Source: CAYGYG01 sp964354155
GTDB lineage: Bacteria > Hydrothermota > Tepidihabitantia > SM23-42 > CAYGYG01
Length of the DNA: 64,000 bases
Direction of reading: 5' to 3'
Assembly: GCA_964354155.1 (NCBI GenBank)
Contig: CAYGYG010000014.1
Location: forward strand, 1 to 64,000
The notes under the pieces: model-generated
Databases searched by the model: none
What the model was told of the DNA's origin: nothing
The model's input: only the letters and a program-made list of their open reading frames with translations
Program-made: the position numbers and the translations under genes
Shown here: one piece after another, positions 16,200-25,788 of the stretch
Position numbering within the stretch: position 1 is the stretch's first letter
Layout of the letters: every line of letters starts with the position of its first letter

Positions 16200-17816
16200 C
16201 TATGACGACTTGACAATCGTGGGCGTAATGAAGATAAGCAGTTCGCGGTCGCTGCGTGTAGTTGCCGTCTCTCGGAAAAGGAAGCCGATAATCGGGATAC
16301 TGCGCAGAATCGGAATCCCTTTAGTGCTCTTCTCTTCCTTTTGCTTGATGAAACCGCCGATCACCACCGTGTTACCGTCGCGCACCAAGACTTTGGATGC
16401 TGCTTCCGACGTGGTAATAATCGGTCGACCGATCGTTACTGACGCTTCATCGACCTCACTCACTTCCGCCTTGATGTCCATCGTTATCTCTTCAAGCGAA
16501 TTGATGTGCGGTGTCACACTCAGTTTCGTGCCGACCTCAAAGAACTGAACGATCGGGTTGCCTCGTTCGTCGAGCACGGTAACCGAGAACTTCTTGCCGC
16601 CCAAGATCGATGCGGTTCGGTTATTGACCGCGGTGATGCGCGGCGCCGCAACCGTCTTGGTCTTGCCCTCGGTTTCAAGGATCTGCAGCGTGGCATTAAT
16701 CTGGGCCAGATTCGGCACCGTACCAACGTTGAACACGCCGTAGCCGGCAACCGATGGGGACCGGTTCATCGTAATGTCCCCCTGGACGATCCGGCTCTGG
16801 AGACCTCGCACCGTCCACTTGATGCCGAGACCCCGTGATATCGCAGCGTCGATGTCAACCACCTTGACCGCGATCTCGACCTGGGGCGTAGGCGAATCAA
16901 GGATGCTGATCAGTCTCTTGACCTTGTCCTGGACCGGTTCGACATCGTAGACGACGATGGCGTTGGTCCGGGCATCCGGTGTCGCCTTGCCTTTGCTGGA
17001 AATCAGTTTCCCAACTTGGCTGCCGACTTCCGAAGGCTCGGCGAATTCCAGCTTGTAGACACGGGAAACCAGCGGCAAATCAAGATCTTGTTTATCGAGA
17101 TTGTCTCCGGTATCGACTCGAATGATCTTGCCCTCTTCCCGGTAGGCATATCCGGATGACTTCAGGATGATCTCCAGGGCCTGGCGCCACGGCACATTGT
17201 GGAGCCGCACCGTGACCGCGCCGGTAACAGCCTTGCCGACCACGATGTTCATCCCGCTGAGTTCCGCCAGCGCGCGGAGGATGGTCAGCAGGTCGGCGTT
17301 TTCCATGTCCATTGAGACCAACCGCTCCGGTCGACGCACGATCTGTTCAGGCGGCGGTGTCGGCACCGGGACCCTGGTCTCCACTTCCGGAGGCGGCGGC
17401 GTGAACGAAATGCCGGTGGTCAAACTCGCGTGCCACTCCTCAACTGGGCCCGCCAGCGAGGACAGGATCGTCAGTACGAAGTTGTTCTCTTCCTGGGCGG
17501 TAAGGAACGAGTAGTCCTGGTCGAGGGAGAGGACGATGCGGATCAGGTTCGGCATCTTCTCGAAACGGTTCACCACCACCTTGCTGATGCCGCCGCGGTT
17601 TACGTCGTAGTTCGTGCCCGTCAAACCCAATGTCGCATTGGTCACGTCGACCACAATCCTCGGTGGGTCTTTCAGACTGTACGTGTTGGCGGTAAAAATG
17701 CCGTCGGCTTGGATTAAGACCTTAGTATTGTTTTCTTCAGACTTGACCACTACGTCCGAGATCGTGGCAGCATACGTGCCAGCAATTAACAGTAAGCATA
17801 AACCTAGCCTACTCAT
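16200..17816 (-). CDS. pilQ: Type IV pilus secretin PilQ
   Basis: 538 residues. Signal peptide MSRLGLCLLLIAGTYA; one AMIN domain (about 17-115) for peptidoglycan contact; a Pro-rich linker; an N0/STN domain (RLVSMDMENADLLTILRALAEL); one N1/NolW-type domain (YKLEFAEPSEVGSQVGKLIS); and the C-terminal secretin barrel (VGTKLSVTPHI, VIGGFIKQKEEKSTKGIPILRSIPIIGFLF, LLIFITPTIV). It forms the outer membrane channel for the pilus. It is shorter than proteobacterial PilQ because it has a single AMIN domain. Last gene of the pilMNOPQ order. Confidence 0.95.
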   Translation of the reverse strand: MSRLGLCLLLIAGTYAATISDVVVKSEENNTKVLIQADGIFTANTYSLKDPPRIVVDVTNATLGLTGTNYDVNRGGISKVVVNRFEKMPNLIRIVLSLDQDYSFLTAQEENNFVLTILSSLAGPVEEWHASLTTGISFTPPPPEVETRVPVPTPPPEQIVRRPERLVSMDMENADLLTILRALAELSGMNIVVGKAVTGAVTVRLHNVPWRQALEIILKSSGYAYREEGKIIRVDTGDNLDKQDLDLPLVSRVYKLEFAEPSEVGSQVGKLISSKGKATPDARTNAIVVYDVEPVQDKVKRLISILDSPTPQVEIAVKVVDIDAAISRGLGIKWTVRGLQSRIVQGDITMNRSPSVAGYGVFNVGTVPNLAQINATLQILETEGKTKTVAAPRITAVNNRTASILGGKKFSVTVLDERGNPIVQFFEVGTKLSVTPHINSLEEITMDIKAEVSEVDEASVTIGRPIITTSEAASKVLVRDGNTVVIGGFIKQKEEKSTKGIPILRSIPIIGFLFRETATTRSDRELLIFITPTIVKSS

Positions 17817-17820
17817 GGTT

Positions 17821-18246
17821 TTACCTCCCTTTCTTTTCCTGAAGTTTTAACTCGTAGGTGGTCACAACCCCAGCGTACTGAATCGAAAAGATTACTGAAC
17901 GATTAGTTATCTGGCTGACCCAACCACCTGCAACCTTGTCGCCCTTCTTCAAAATATACCCGTTGTTCAATCCATCTTTGACAAGGGCATACCCTCCGCC
18001 TGGCCACGTGATCGTTCCAATCAGGGTGAGATTGTCGATATTGAGATTGGCCAGGCCGATCGCGACACCTTTGCTTGGACCTACGAGGGGCACGAATGGA
18101 TCCCTTCTTCCACCAACTTGATATTCGAATCTCTCAACCGGGAAGAGGGAATCGATTGGCGTGCTCTGGGCGGAAGCCATGACCGTAACGAGCAGGGTCA
18201 ACAACAGGACTTCCTGTATCTTAAAGCGGTCGCGGTTTGATTTCAT
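17821..18246 (-). CDS. pilP: PilP-like pilus assembly protein
   Basis: 141 residues. N-terminal hydrophobic export segment (VLLLTLLVTVMASA, no lipobox Cys), then the pilotin-like beta domain with GRRDPFVPLV near 47 and LTLIGTITWPGGGYALVKDGLNNGYILKKGDKVAGGWV, the PilP pattern. PilP links the inner membrane PilNO complex to PilQ. Typical PilP is a lipoprotein; the missing Cys is a variation. Located between pilO and pilQ with 2-4 bp gaps. Confidence 0.85.
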   Translation of the reverse strand: MKSNRDRFKIQEVLLLTLLVTVMASAQSTPIDSLFPVERFEYQVGGRRDPFVPLVGPSKGVAIGLANLNIDNLTLIGTITWPGGGYALVKDGLNNGYILKKGDKVAGGWVSQITNRSVIFSIQYAGVVTTYELKLQEKKGR

Positions 18247-18248
18247 TA

Positions 18249-18791
18249 CTACCTCCCGGTTGGTATGGTGTAAGTAAAGGCACTGAGGTTAACTGCGATC
18301 TTGTCCTCTTTGTCGGTTACCATTTGTGCTGTCGGAAAGTTCACTATCCTCTTGAGATTGCCGACCGCGGACAGGAATCTGCCCAGGTCGTGATAGCCAC
18401 AGAGAACCTTCAACTGGAACGGAATCTCGGTATACATGCCTTTGACCATCGGTTCGGTCGGCTTGAAGTACACGAAAGATACGCCCGCCCGAATTCCCGA
18501 GTTAGTGATCGAACGCAGCAGGGACGGGATTTCCTTTTCCGGTGGCAACATCTCCTTCGCAATCTCCCATGCCTTCTGCAGTTGATTGTAGCGGGCTTCA
18601 ACCTCGGGTAGTTTCGCTTTCGCTTCTTCCGCCTTGCGCACCTCGGCTTCAAGGCTTAGCCGCTGCTGGTCCAGCCCCTGGATTCTCTTGTTGCTGCTGG
18701 CATATGGCACCTTGAGAAAGACAATGAAGATCAGAATCAAGAGGACCATTACGAAAAGGTTTCTTTGCGTTTGGGGATTTTTAAGATCCAT
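18249..18791 (-). CDS. pilO: PilO-like pilus assembly protein
   Basis: 180 residues: a short cytoplasmic N-terminus, one TM helix (LFVMVLLILIFIVFLKVPYA), a coiled-coil (about 35-85) and a C-terminal ferredoxin-like domain (EIPFQLKVLCGYHDLGRFLSAVGNLKRIVNF). This is the classic PilO layout. PilO pairs with PilN to form the periplasmic alignment subcomplex. Confidence 0.88.
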   Translation of the reverse strand: MDLKNPQTQRNLFVMVLLILIFIVFLKVPYASSNKRIQGLDQQRLSLEAEVRKAEEAKAKLPEVEARYNQLQKAWEIAKEMLPPEKEIPSLLRSITNSGIRAGVSFVYFKPTEPMVKGMYTEIPFQLKVLCGYHDLGRFLSAVGNLKRIVNFPTAQMVTDKEDKIAVNLSAFTYTIPTGR

Positions 18792-18799
18792 CGTTCACC

Positions 18800-19390
18800 T
18801 CACTTCTCGGCTACGGCCGATGTGGCGGCCGTCAAGGTAAAAGCCATTACTTCCTGATTCTCGATCTTCTGTTTTTCCAGTACGATCAGCTCGACGCCGG
18901 AAAGATACGGCGAATCTTCGAGACGATTCATGAACTCAGCAACCCACAGGTTAGAGACGGTCGCACCCTTGATTTCAACCGCGCTGGGATTGACCGTGAT
19001 ACTGGTCAACCAGGTATAGTCGGGCAGACGTGAAGAGATCTCATCCATGATGTGGGACACAAAAAACCGGTTCTGGTTGAGTTCCTGGATCGGCTGGATA
19101 TAGCGATTCATTTCCTGCTCTTTCTGCTCGAGAGCCTTGACCCGTTCGACATACGGCCTCAGGCTGTCAAGCTTCGCCGTCATCGTAGTTATCGAGCGAT
19201 TCAAACCGGCAATCCTGCTTCTTTGGCTGATATATAGCACACCGCAGACCAAAACCAAGAGGACGACGCCAACGATAATGACGACTCCGCCTTTGATCGA
19301 TATCGCCGGCATCTTAACACCTGCGCCTTTTGGCCTTTTCGTCGCGGCTTTTGTCTTACGTTCTTTGGGTAGAAGGTCAATCTTTATCAT
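18800..19390 (-). CDS. pilN: PilN-like pilus assembly protein
   Basis: 196 residues. The N-terminus IDLLPKERK corresponds to the conserved PilN INLLP motif that binds PilM. A basic stretch is followed by a TM helix (GVVIIVGVVLLVLVCGVLYI), a coiled-coil and a ferredoxin-like domain (NRFFVSHIMDEISSRLPDYTWLTSITV). The stop is 8 nt before pilO. Confidence 0.9.
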   Translation of the reverse strand: MIKIDLLPKERKTKAATKRPKGAGVKMPAISIKGGVVIIVGVVLLVLVCGVLYISQRSRIAGLNRSITTMTAKLDSLRPYVERVKALEQKEQEMNRYIQPIQELNQNRFFVSHIMDEISSRLPDYTWLTSITVNPSAVEIKGATVSNLWVAEFMNRLEDSPYLSGVELIVLEKQKIENQEVMAFTLTAATSAVAEK

Positions 19391-20431
19391 CTAACCACCC
19401 CTTAGTGCGAGACCTACGGCCTGGATAAGAATTGGACCAATCGCTTCAACACCTTCAACACCGAAGACAGGTGGGTCATAGGTTATTTTCTGGAAGGGAT
19501 TGAGCTTCTCGATCGGTATCGTGAAACGGCGCTTGAAAAACTCCAGAAGGTTCGGGATAAGAGAACCGCCGCCCGAAAGATAGATCCGGGCCAGCTTCTC
19601 TTCCCCGCCCATGCTGGATAGAAACTGAAAGCTTTTCTCGATTTGATTGGACAACTCGTCGGCAAAGGATTCAAATACCGAGTTGATCGCCTCGGCCGTG
19701 ACGCCCATCGGGACTGCACCCTTGACCGCGCTCGAAGCATCTTCGTAGTTCATCCCCAGCTCCTTCTGGAGCCGGCTGATATAACCATTCGCTCCGTAGT
19801 AGACGTCGCGGGCCAAGAGCGGCGAATTGTTCTTGACGACGTTGATGATGGTAAGTCCGGCGCCGATGTGAATCAAGGCGATTGTCTCGTTGGGGAAGAC
19901 ACCGTAGTTGAGCTCGAAGACATTCTGAATCGCGAAGGCGGCCGCATCGATCGCGACCGGATTGAGGTTCAGCTCCCTCAGCAGCGATATCGTATTGTTG
20001 ATCAGTTCATTCTTCGAAGCAACCAGAACCACTTCCTGCTGGTTTTCGCCCAGGTTAGGATTGACGATCTCGAAATCGATCGTCACTTCGTTGATGTCGA
20101 AAGGTACGTACTGCTCGGCCTCCCATCGGATCTGCTCGCGGGTGTCGCTTTCCGACATGCGGTCCATGGTTATCTTCTTGATAATCAGGTCATGCCCGGC
20201 AACCCCGACGATGACATCCTTACTTTTGATGCTGCGTCCTTCAAAGGCCGATCGAATGGCATCGAGAACGACTTCGCGATCGATGATTTCACCTTCAACA
20301 ATGGCATCGGGCAGGACGCGGGAGATTCCAAAGTTAACCAAGCGAGGGGTTTTCCCCGGGGCAAGTTCCACCACCTTTATGGAACTAGAGCCGATGTCCA
20401 GACCGACTGCTTTTCCTTTTTTCTTGAACAT
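19391..20431 (-). CDS. pilM: PilM, actin-like pilus assembly ATPase
   Basis: 346 residues of the FtsA/PilM actin-like fold. The nucleotide pocket shows VGLDIGSSSIKVVEL at the N-terminus, IGAGLTIINVV near 194 and LSGGGSLIPNLLEFFKRRF near 280. It docks on the cytoplasmic tail of PilN. First structural gene of the pil cluster, 17 bp after a small HTH gene and sharing its promoter. Confidence 0.94.
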   Translation of the reverse strand: MFKKKGKAVGLDIGSSSIKVVELAPGKTPRLVNFGISRVLPDAIVEGEIIDREVVLDAIRSAFEGRSIKSKDVIVGVAGHDLIIKKITMDRMSESDTREQIRWEAEQYVPFDINEVTIDFEIVNPNLGENQQEVVLVASKNELINNTISLLRELNLNPVAIDAAAFAIQNVFELNYGVFPNETIALIHIGAGLTIINVVKNNSPLLARDVYYGANGYISRLQKELGMNYEDASSAVKGAVPMGVTAEAINSVFESFADELSNQIEKSFQFLSSMGGEEKLARIYLSGGGSLIPNLLEFFKRRFTIPIEKLNPFQKITYDPPVFGVEGVEAIGPILIQAVGLALRGG

Positions 20432-20448
20432 GTCTCACTCCTTGGTGG

Positions 20449-20634
20449 TTATTCTCCTATGTACTTTCTTAATTCCGTGCCCTTGATCAACCATCGTCTG
20501 CCAACCTTCTTTCCCTTGAGGTTCCCATCCCTTAGCTTTTTCCGGACGGTTTGAGAACCGAGCCGCAGTAACCGTGAAGTCTCTTCAGTTGTGTAGAGCT
20601 TCTCTGGATCGATGTCTTTCGGTGACAATGGCAT
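20449..20634 (-). CDS. Small MerR-superfamily HTH protein (BldC/excisionase type) heading the pil operon
   Basis: 61 residues that form one winged HTH: LYTTEETSRLLRLGSQTVRKKLRDGNLKGKKVGRRWLIKGTELRKYI. It is the first gene after a strong promoter and shares the transcript with pilMNOPQ, so autoregulation or control of pilus expression is a reasonable inference. Unlike the HTH protein at 2573 there is no recombinase nearby. AGGAG precedes the ATG. Confidence 0.8.
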   Translation of the reverse strand: MPLSPKDIDPEKLYTTEETSRLLRLGSQTVRKKLRDGNLKGKKVGRRWLIKGTELRKYIGE

Positions 20635-20655
20635 AATAGTCTCCTGTTGGCGTTA

Positions 20656-20683
20656 ATTATACATAAAATATCGAAACTGTCAA
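20656..20683 (-). promoter_or_regulatory. Promoter of the HTH-pilMNOPQ operon
   Basis: Minus strand TTGACA (20683-20678), 16-bp spacer, TATAAT (20661-20656), leader of about 15 nt containing AGGAG. It sits between the tgt stop and the HTH gene, so the pil operon can be driven apart from tgt. Confidence 0.85.
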
Positions 20684-20696
20684 CAATAATTTTGAA

Positions 20697-21797
<1,101 letters not shown>

Positions 21798-21829
21798 CTA
21801 TTTTATGCCTAATCGTCGGTTCGTCAATC

Positions 21830-22555
21830 CTAATCGTACTTCACCCGGACCAGGTTCAAACCCTGCGGTGGTGCCACAAGGTAGTTTTTCTTGAAATTAG
21901 CCTTGAACATCTCCCTGGCTATCTCGGGCCCAAGCCGGCCCCGGCCGATATCGACGACGAACCCGACCATCATTCTAACCATCTTGTGCAAGAACCGGTC
22001 GCCTTCAATCTGGAGGACGATTTCTTTGCCCCGGCGTTTCAATACCGTCTTGGTTATGTTGCACACTCGATCTTCCTTTTCTCGCGCTACCGAGAAATTG
22101 GTGAAATCATGACGACCAAGGAATTCGGCCAGCCCCCGTTTCACCAGAATCAAATCCAATCGGTACTTTAGTTCCCAAACATAGCCTCTTCTTATCGGCG
22201 ATCGGCCGAGCCAAATCGTGTATTCGTAAACCTTGCTCCTGGCATCGTAGCGCGCATGGAAATCGTCGGCCGCCGGGGCCGCCGCTTTGACAAGAATGTC
22301 ACGCGGCAGATTTCCGTTCAGCGCGTCTTTCAATGATCGCGCCGGCATTTTCGATTCGATCTTGAAACTGGCAACCTGTCCGAGCGCATGAACGCCGGCG
22401 TCGGTCCGGCCCGCCCCCGCCACCCGGACCCTTACCCCGAAGAGCCTTTTCAAAGCCTTTTCAATCTCCCCCTGGACCGTCTTGCGGTTGGGCTGATATT
22501 GCCAACCGTGGTAGGCCGTGCCGTCGTATTCGATTGTCAGCCTGATATTACGCAT
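21830..22555 (-). CDS. truA: tRNA pseudouridine38-40 synthase
   Basis: 241 residues, normal for TruA. Starts RNIRLTIEYDGTAYHGWQYQPN; catalytic Asp in RVAGAGRTDAGVHALGQVASF; FLHKMVRMMVG near the C-terminus. The start codon lies 6 nt after the -10 box without a Shine-Dalgarno, so the mRNA is probably leaderless. Upstream of tgt by 38 bp and likely co-transcribed. Confidence 0.96.
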   Translation of the reverse strand: MRNIRLTIEYDGTAYHGWQYQPNRKTVQGEIEKALKRLFGVRVRVAGAGRTDAGVHALGQVASFKIESKMPARSLKDALNGNLPRDILVKAAAPAADDFHARYDARSKVYEYTIWLGRSPIRRGYVWELKYRLDLILVKRGLAEFLGRHDFTNFSVAREKEDRVCNITKTVLKRRGKEIVLQIEGDRFLHKMVRMMVGFVVDIGRGRLGPEIAREMFKANFKKNYLVAPPQGLNLVRVKYD

Positions 22556-22561
22556 CAGCCA

Positions 22562-22589
22562 ATTATATGTTCGCTCCGGCCATTGTCAA
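22562..22589 (-). promoter_or_regulatory. Promoter of truA-tgt, leaderless layout
   Basis: Minus strand TTGACA (22589-22584), 16-bp spacer, TATAAT (22567-22562), six bases, ATG at 22555. Confidence 0.82.
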
Positions 22590-22622
22590 GCCGAAGCTGG
22601 CTTGCCGTAAATGTCAAAACAA

Positions 22623-22650
22623 TTGACAGACAACGGCCGTTGACTATAAT
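22623..22650 (+). promoter_or_regulatory. Promoter of the large secreted protein gene
   Basis: TTGACA 22623-22628, 16-bp spacer, TATAAT 22645-22650, then a leader with GGAGG at 22668-22672 before ATG 22681. It is divergent from the truA promoter 34 bp away. Confidence 0.8.
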
Positions 22651-22680
22651 ACGGTACAGTAGGAACTGGAGGCCGATTCC

Positions 22681-25670
22681 ATGCGACTCTTCATTTTTGT
22701 TACGCTGACATCGAGTGCTCTCTTCGGGGTTTGGGACGGAAACAAGTACCACAACGCAAACCGGTGGAAGTTTCGCCTTTCAAATTACGGACCATTCGCC
22801 AGCGTACCCGGGACAGGTCAAGGCGGCGCTGAATGGCCGGTTGGGTCAGGCCGGTACTACATCTATGGCGCCGGCCTCTGGGTCGGTGCCTGTCGGCGTA
22901 ATCCGGCCGGCGGACTCGACACATTGGTGTCAATGGGCTACAACTCAGAAACCGGGGGTTACGAGATGGCTCCCGGTCTGGTGAACCAATCACCCGACGA
23001 CAAGACCGCGCTGGTCTATCTTTACCCGAGCCCGTGGCCTGCTCCGGCCGACCGCTTCCCGATGGCGCCCAGTTTGTCGAAATCATTTCAGGATGCCTGG
23101 GCCGTCTATAACGATGCCGATCCTCAGTTCCACTCGCCGTTCGACACCCGACCCGCTAACATCGAGGTCTATCAGACCAGCCATTGCTGGAATCTGTATG
23201 ATACCAGAGATATCGTTTTCGTCAAGTTCGAGGTGAAGAACAAGAACCAGCGGGACACACTCTTCAGTGTCTATCTTGCCATATCGGCCGACAATGACGT
23301 TGGTACTGCGAGCGATGATGTGAACGGACTGCGGCGTTGGCGAAGTTACATTGTCGGCAAAGAGACACTCAATATGATGAACACCGCTTTTACGTGTGAC
23401 TACCGCTACAACCCGCCCTACGGCTGCGTCGGCTACACCCTGCTACGCCGGCCCTTCGCCCTCACCGACCGCGTCGACAATGATCGAGGATTAGACCGGC
23501 AGCTCTACTGGCCTGACTACCCAGGCACGATCATTGACTCCGAAGAAGTAAGCGAAACCTGGTTCAAGACCCACATACCGGCCCACAAGTGGGATGCCGA
23601 CGTGGATGGGGTAATGGATTGGCAGGATGAAAGCTGTATCGAACAGTGCATTATGACGGCGTTTCGCAACTTCACGGTGCTTACTTCTCCGCCCAAGGAC
23701 TGGGCAAGGTACTTGTCCATGGCCGGCTATGATTTCTTGACAAGACAATACAAGCCCTATGACTCGATTGATCCGGGCCGGGCGGACAAGCGGTTCTGCA
23801 TGGCTTCCGGTCCCATAACCCTGCTGCCAGAATCATCCGCCGTGATCTTGATTGCCGTAATCGGTGCTGACTATCCGCTGGCGGGCGGCGACTCCTTTGA
23901 CTTGGCCAGGAAAAGCTCGACCGCCCAGTACATCTACGACCACAACTGGTTACTACCCGGTCCGCCGCCCTCACCGAACCTGGTCTGCGTGCCGGGCGAT
24001 CACCGGGTCACGCTGTTATGGGACAACTTCTCCGAGGCGGCCGATCCCTACTACAAACTCGTCTCCGACCCCTTGCGCGTCAACTATGATGTTTTCTATC
24101 GTGAGTATGATTTTGCCGGCTATCGGGTGTGGCGCAGTGTCACCGGCCTGGCCGACAACTGGAAGTTGATTGGCGCATTCGACCTGGCTGATGGTGATAC
24201 GTTCACCCATACGGACTATGCGATTCCGGAGGCGGTGAAGATTCTGGCCAACGACAACGGGATTAGCTACACCTTTATCGATTCGACGGTCCGTAACGGC
24301 TTCACTTGCTTCTATGCCGTTACTGCCTACGACCACAACTATGTGAAGATCATCGACTCCCTGGACACCTTTGCGATGTCTTTGATCCTCGAAGGTGGTC
24401 GCCGGGCGATTGCCGCCTCGCCGCGGACCCATGCGGCGGGGATCAAATTCACGCCGCCGTCCTTTGCCGAGGCGAAGATGCTAACTGGCAATCAGAAGGC
24501 CGATCTCAAGTTAGGCGCCAACTTCCCCAATCCCTACATGACGCTGCCCAAATACCAGTTGACCTTCGACTCGCTGCTTGGTGACGAGACCGATTTCCAC
24601 TATGTTACTTATACTGATACGATGAGCGGCAAGACCTTATACTATACGCATCCGGTCTACAAGTGGGCATTAAAGAATGATTCTCTGACCGATTCGGTGA
24701 TGACCGGGATGTTCATGCCTAAGCCAAAGAGCGGCAATGACTACTCCTATCCGCTGGATACGGTAGTCTTCCCGGTCTTCAGAAACGATGGTGTCCAGTT
24801 GAATTTCATCTTCAACCAGAAGCTACCGCCCAACGACACCTCGATCCTGAGAGTAACGATGAATGTCAATGGCGGCGCGGTGCCGGACAGCTGGCCGCGG
24901 TGCAACGGTCTTGAGATTCAGGAGATGCCTTCGACGGCATGGGCCTATTCGGGTGAAGAGTATGAGATCAACTGGAAGACGCATGTTTCCGGCAGTATGA
25001 CCTGCGAGGTGAAAGAGAAGCGAACCGGCCGGTTATTGCCGTTCTCGCCTTGCTCTTTGGGCAACTTCGGTGCGGAGACGACGGCGTTTGATGCTCAGCG
25101 AACCGCCAAGGCGGCCAAGGGCTGGTTCTTCCGGGGCGGTCTCTTGGCCAACTTCCGGTTTGTCCCGACCGACACCCTGCATCGGCAGAGTGCGGGTGGG
25201 CGCGGCACAAAGTACTTATACATTGCCGGTCTGCGGATTGCGCTGAAGAAGGATGGTAGTTCGCTCTGGCCCGGCGACCCGATTCCGGCCCCGCTCGACC
25301 GGTGGACGGTTACGCCCTCGGACAGCATGCGGGTTCCGCCAATGCAGGACTATGACATCTTCATCAACAAGGGCCAGCTTGAACTGGTCAAACTCGACAA
25401 GCTCAACGTCAAGGTGGTGCCGAATCCCTACGTGATCACCAGCGAATGGGAAGTCTCGCGCTTTGAGCGCAAGCTCAAATTCATCAACCTGCCTCCGGAG
25501 TGTACGATCCGAATCTTCACGACCAACGGTGAACTGATCAAGACCATCATACACAACCAGAAAGCCAAAGGTTCGGCCCAGACCAATGAACTCGGTGGCG
25601 ACGAATGGTGGAATCTCAAGACCGACCACAACCAGCTGCCGGCGAGCGGTGTCTACATCTTCCACGTCTA
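22681..25670 (+). CDS. Large secreted protein with type IX-like C-terminal sorting module (3' end in gap)
   Basis: At least 996 residues, open into the N-run. Signal peptide MRLFIFVTLTSSALFG. Residues 17-430 are an unrecognised Tyr/Trp/Asp-rich secreted region; near 430-600 are fibronectin-III-like stretches (VTLLWDNFSE, AGYRVWRSVTG, YTFIDSTVRNGFTCFYAVTAYD). Residues about 915-996 hold the FlgD/type IX sorting-like module (KVVPNPYVI, RIFTTNGELIKT, PASGVYIFHV). In such proteins the last 70-100 residues direct transport across the outer membrane and anchoring. The final 20-40 residues are lost in the assembly gap. Function is unknown; surface or extracellular location is the best supported claim. 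Confidence 0.85.
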
Positions 25671-25770
25671 NNNNNNNNNNNNNNNNNNNNNNNNNNNNNN
25701 NNNNNNNNNNNNNNNNNNNNNNNNNNNNNNNNNNNNNNNNNNNNNNNNNNNNNNNNNNNNNNNNNNNNNN
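25671..25770. other. Assembly gap, exactly 100 N
   Basis: A run of 100 N, the conventional placeholder for a scaffold gap of unknown length. It removes the 3' end of the secreted protein gene and possibly more genes or a terminator before priA. Confidence 0.98.
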
Positions 25771-25788
25771 TTGCTCATTGCTCGACGG

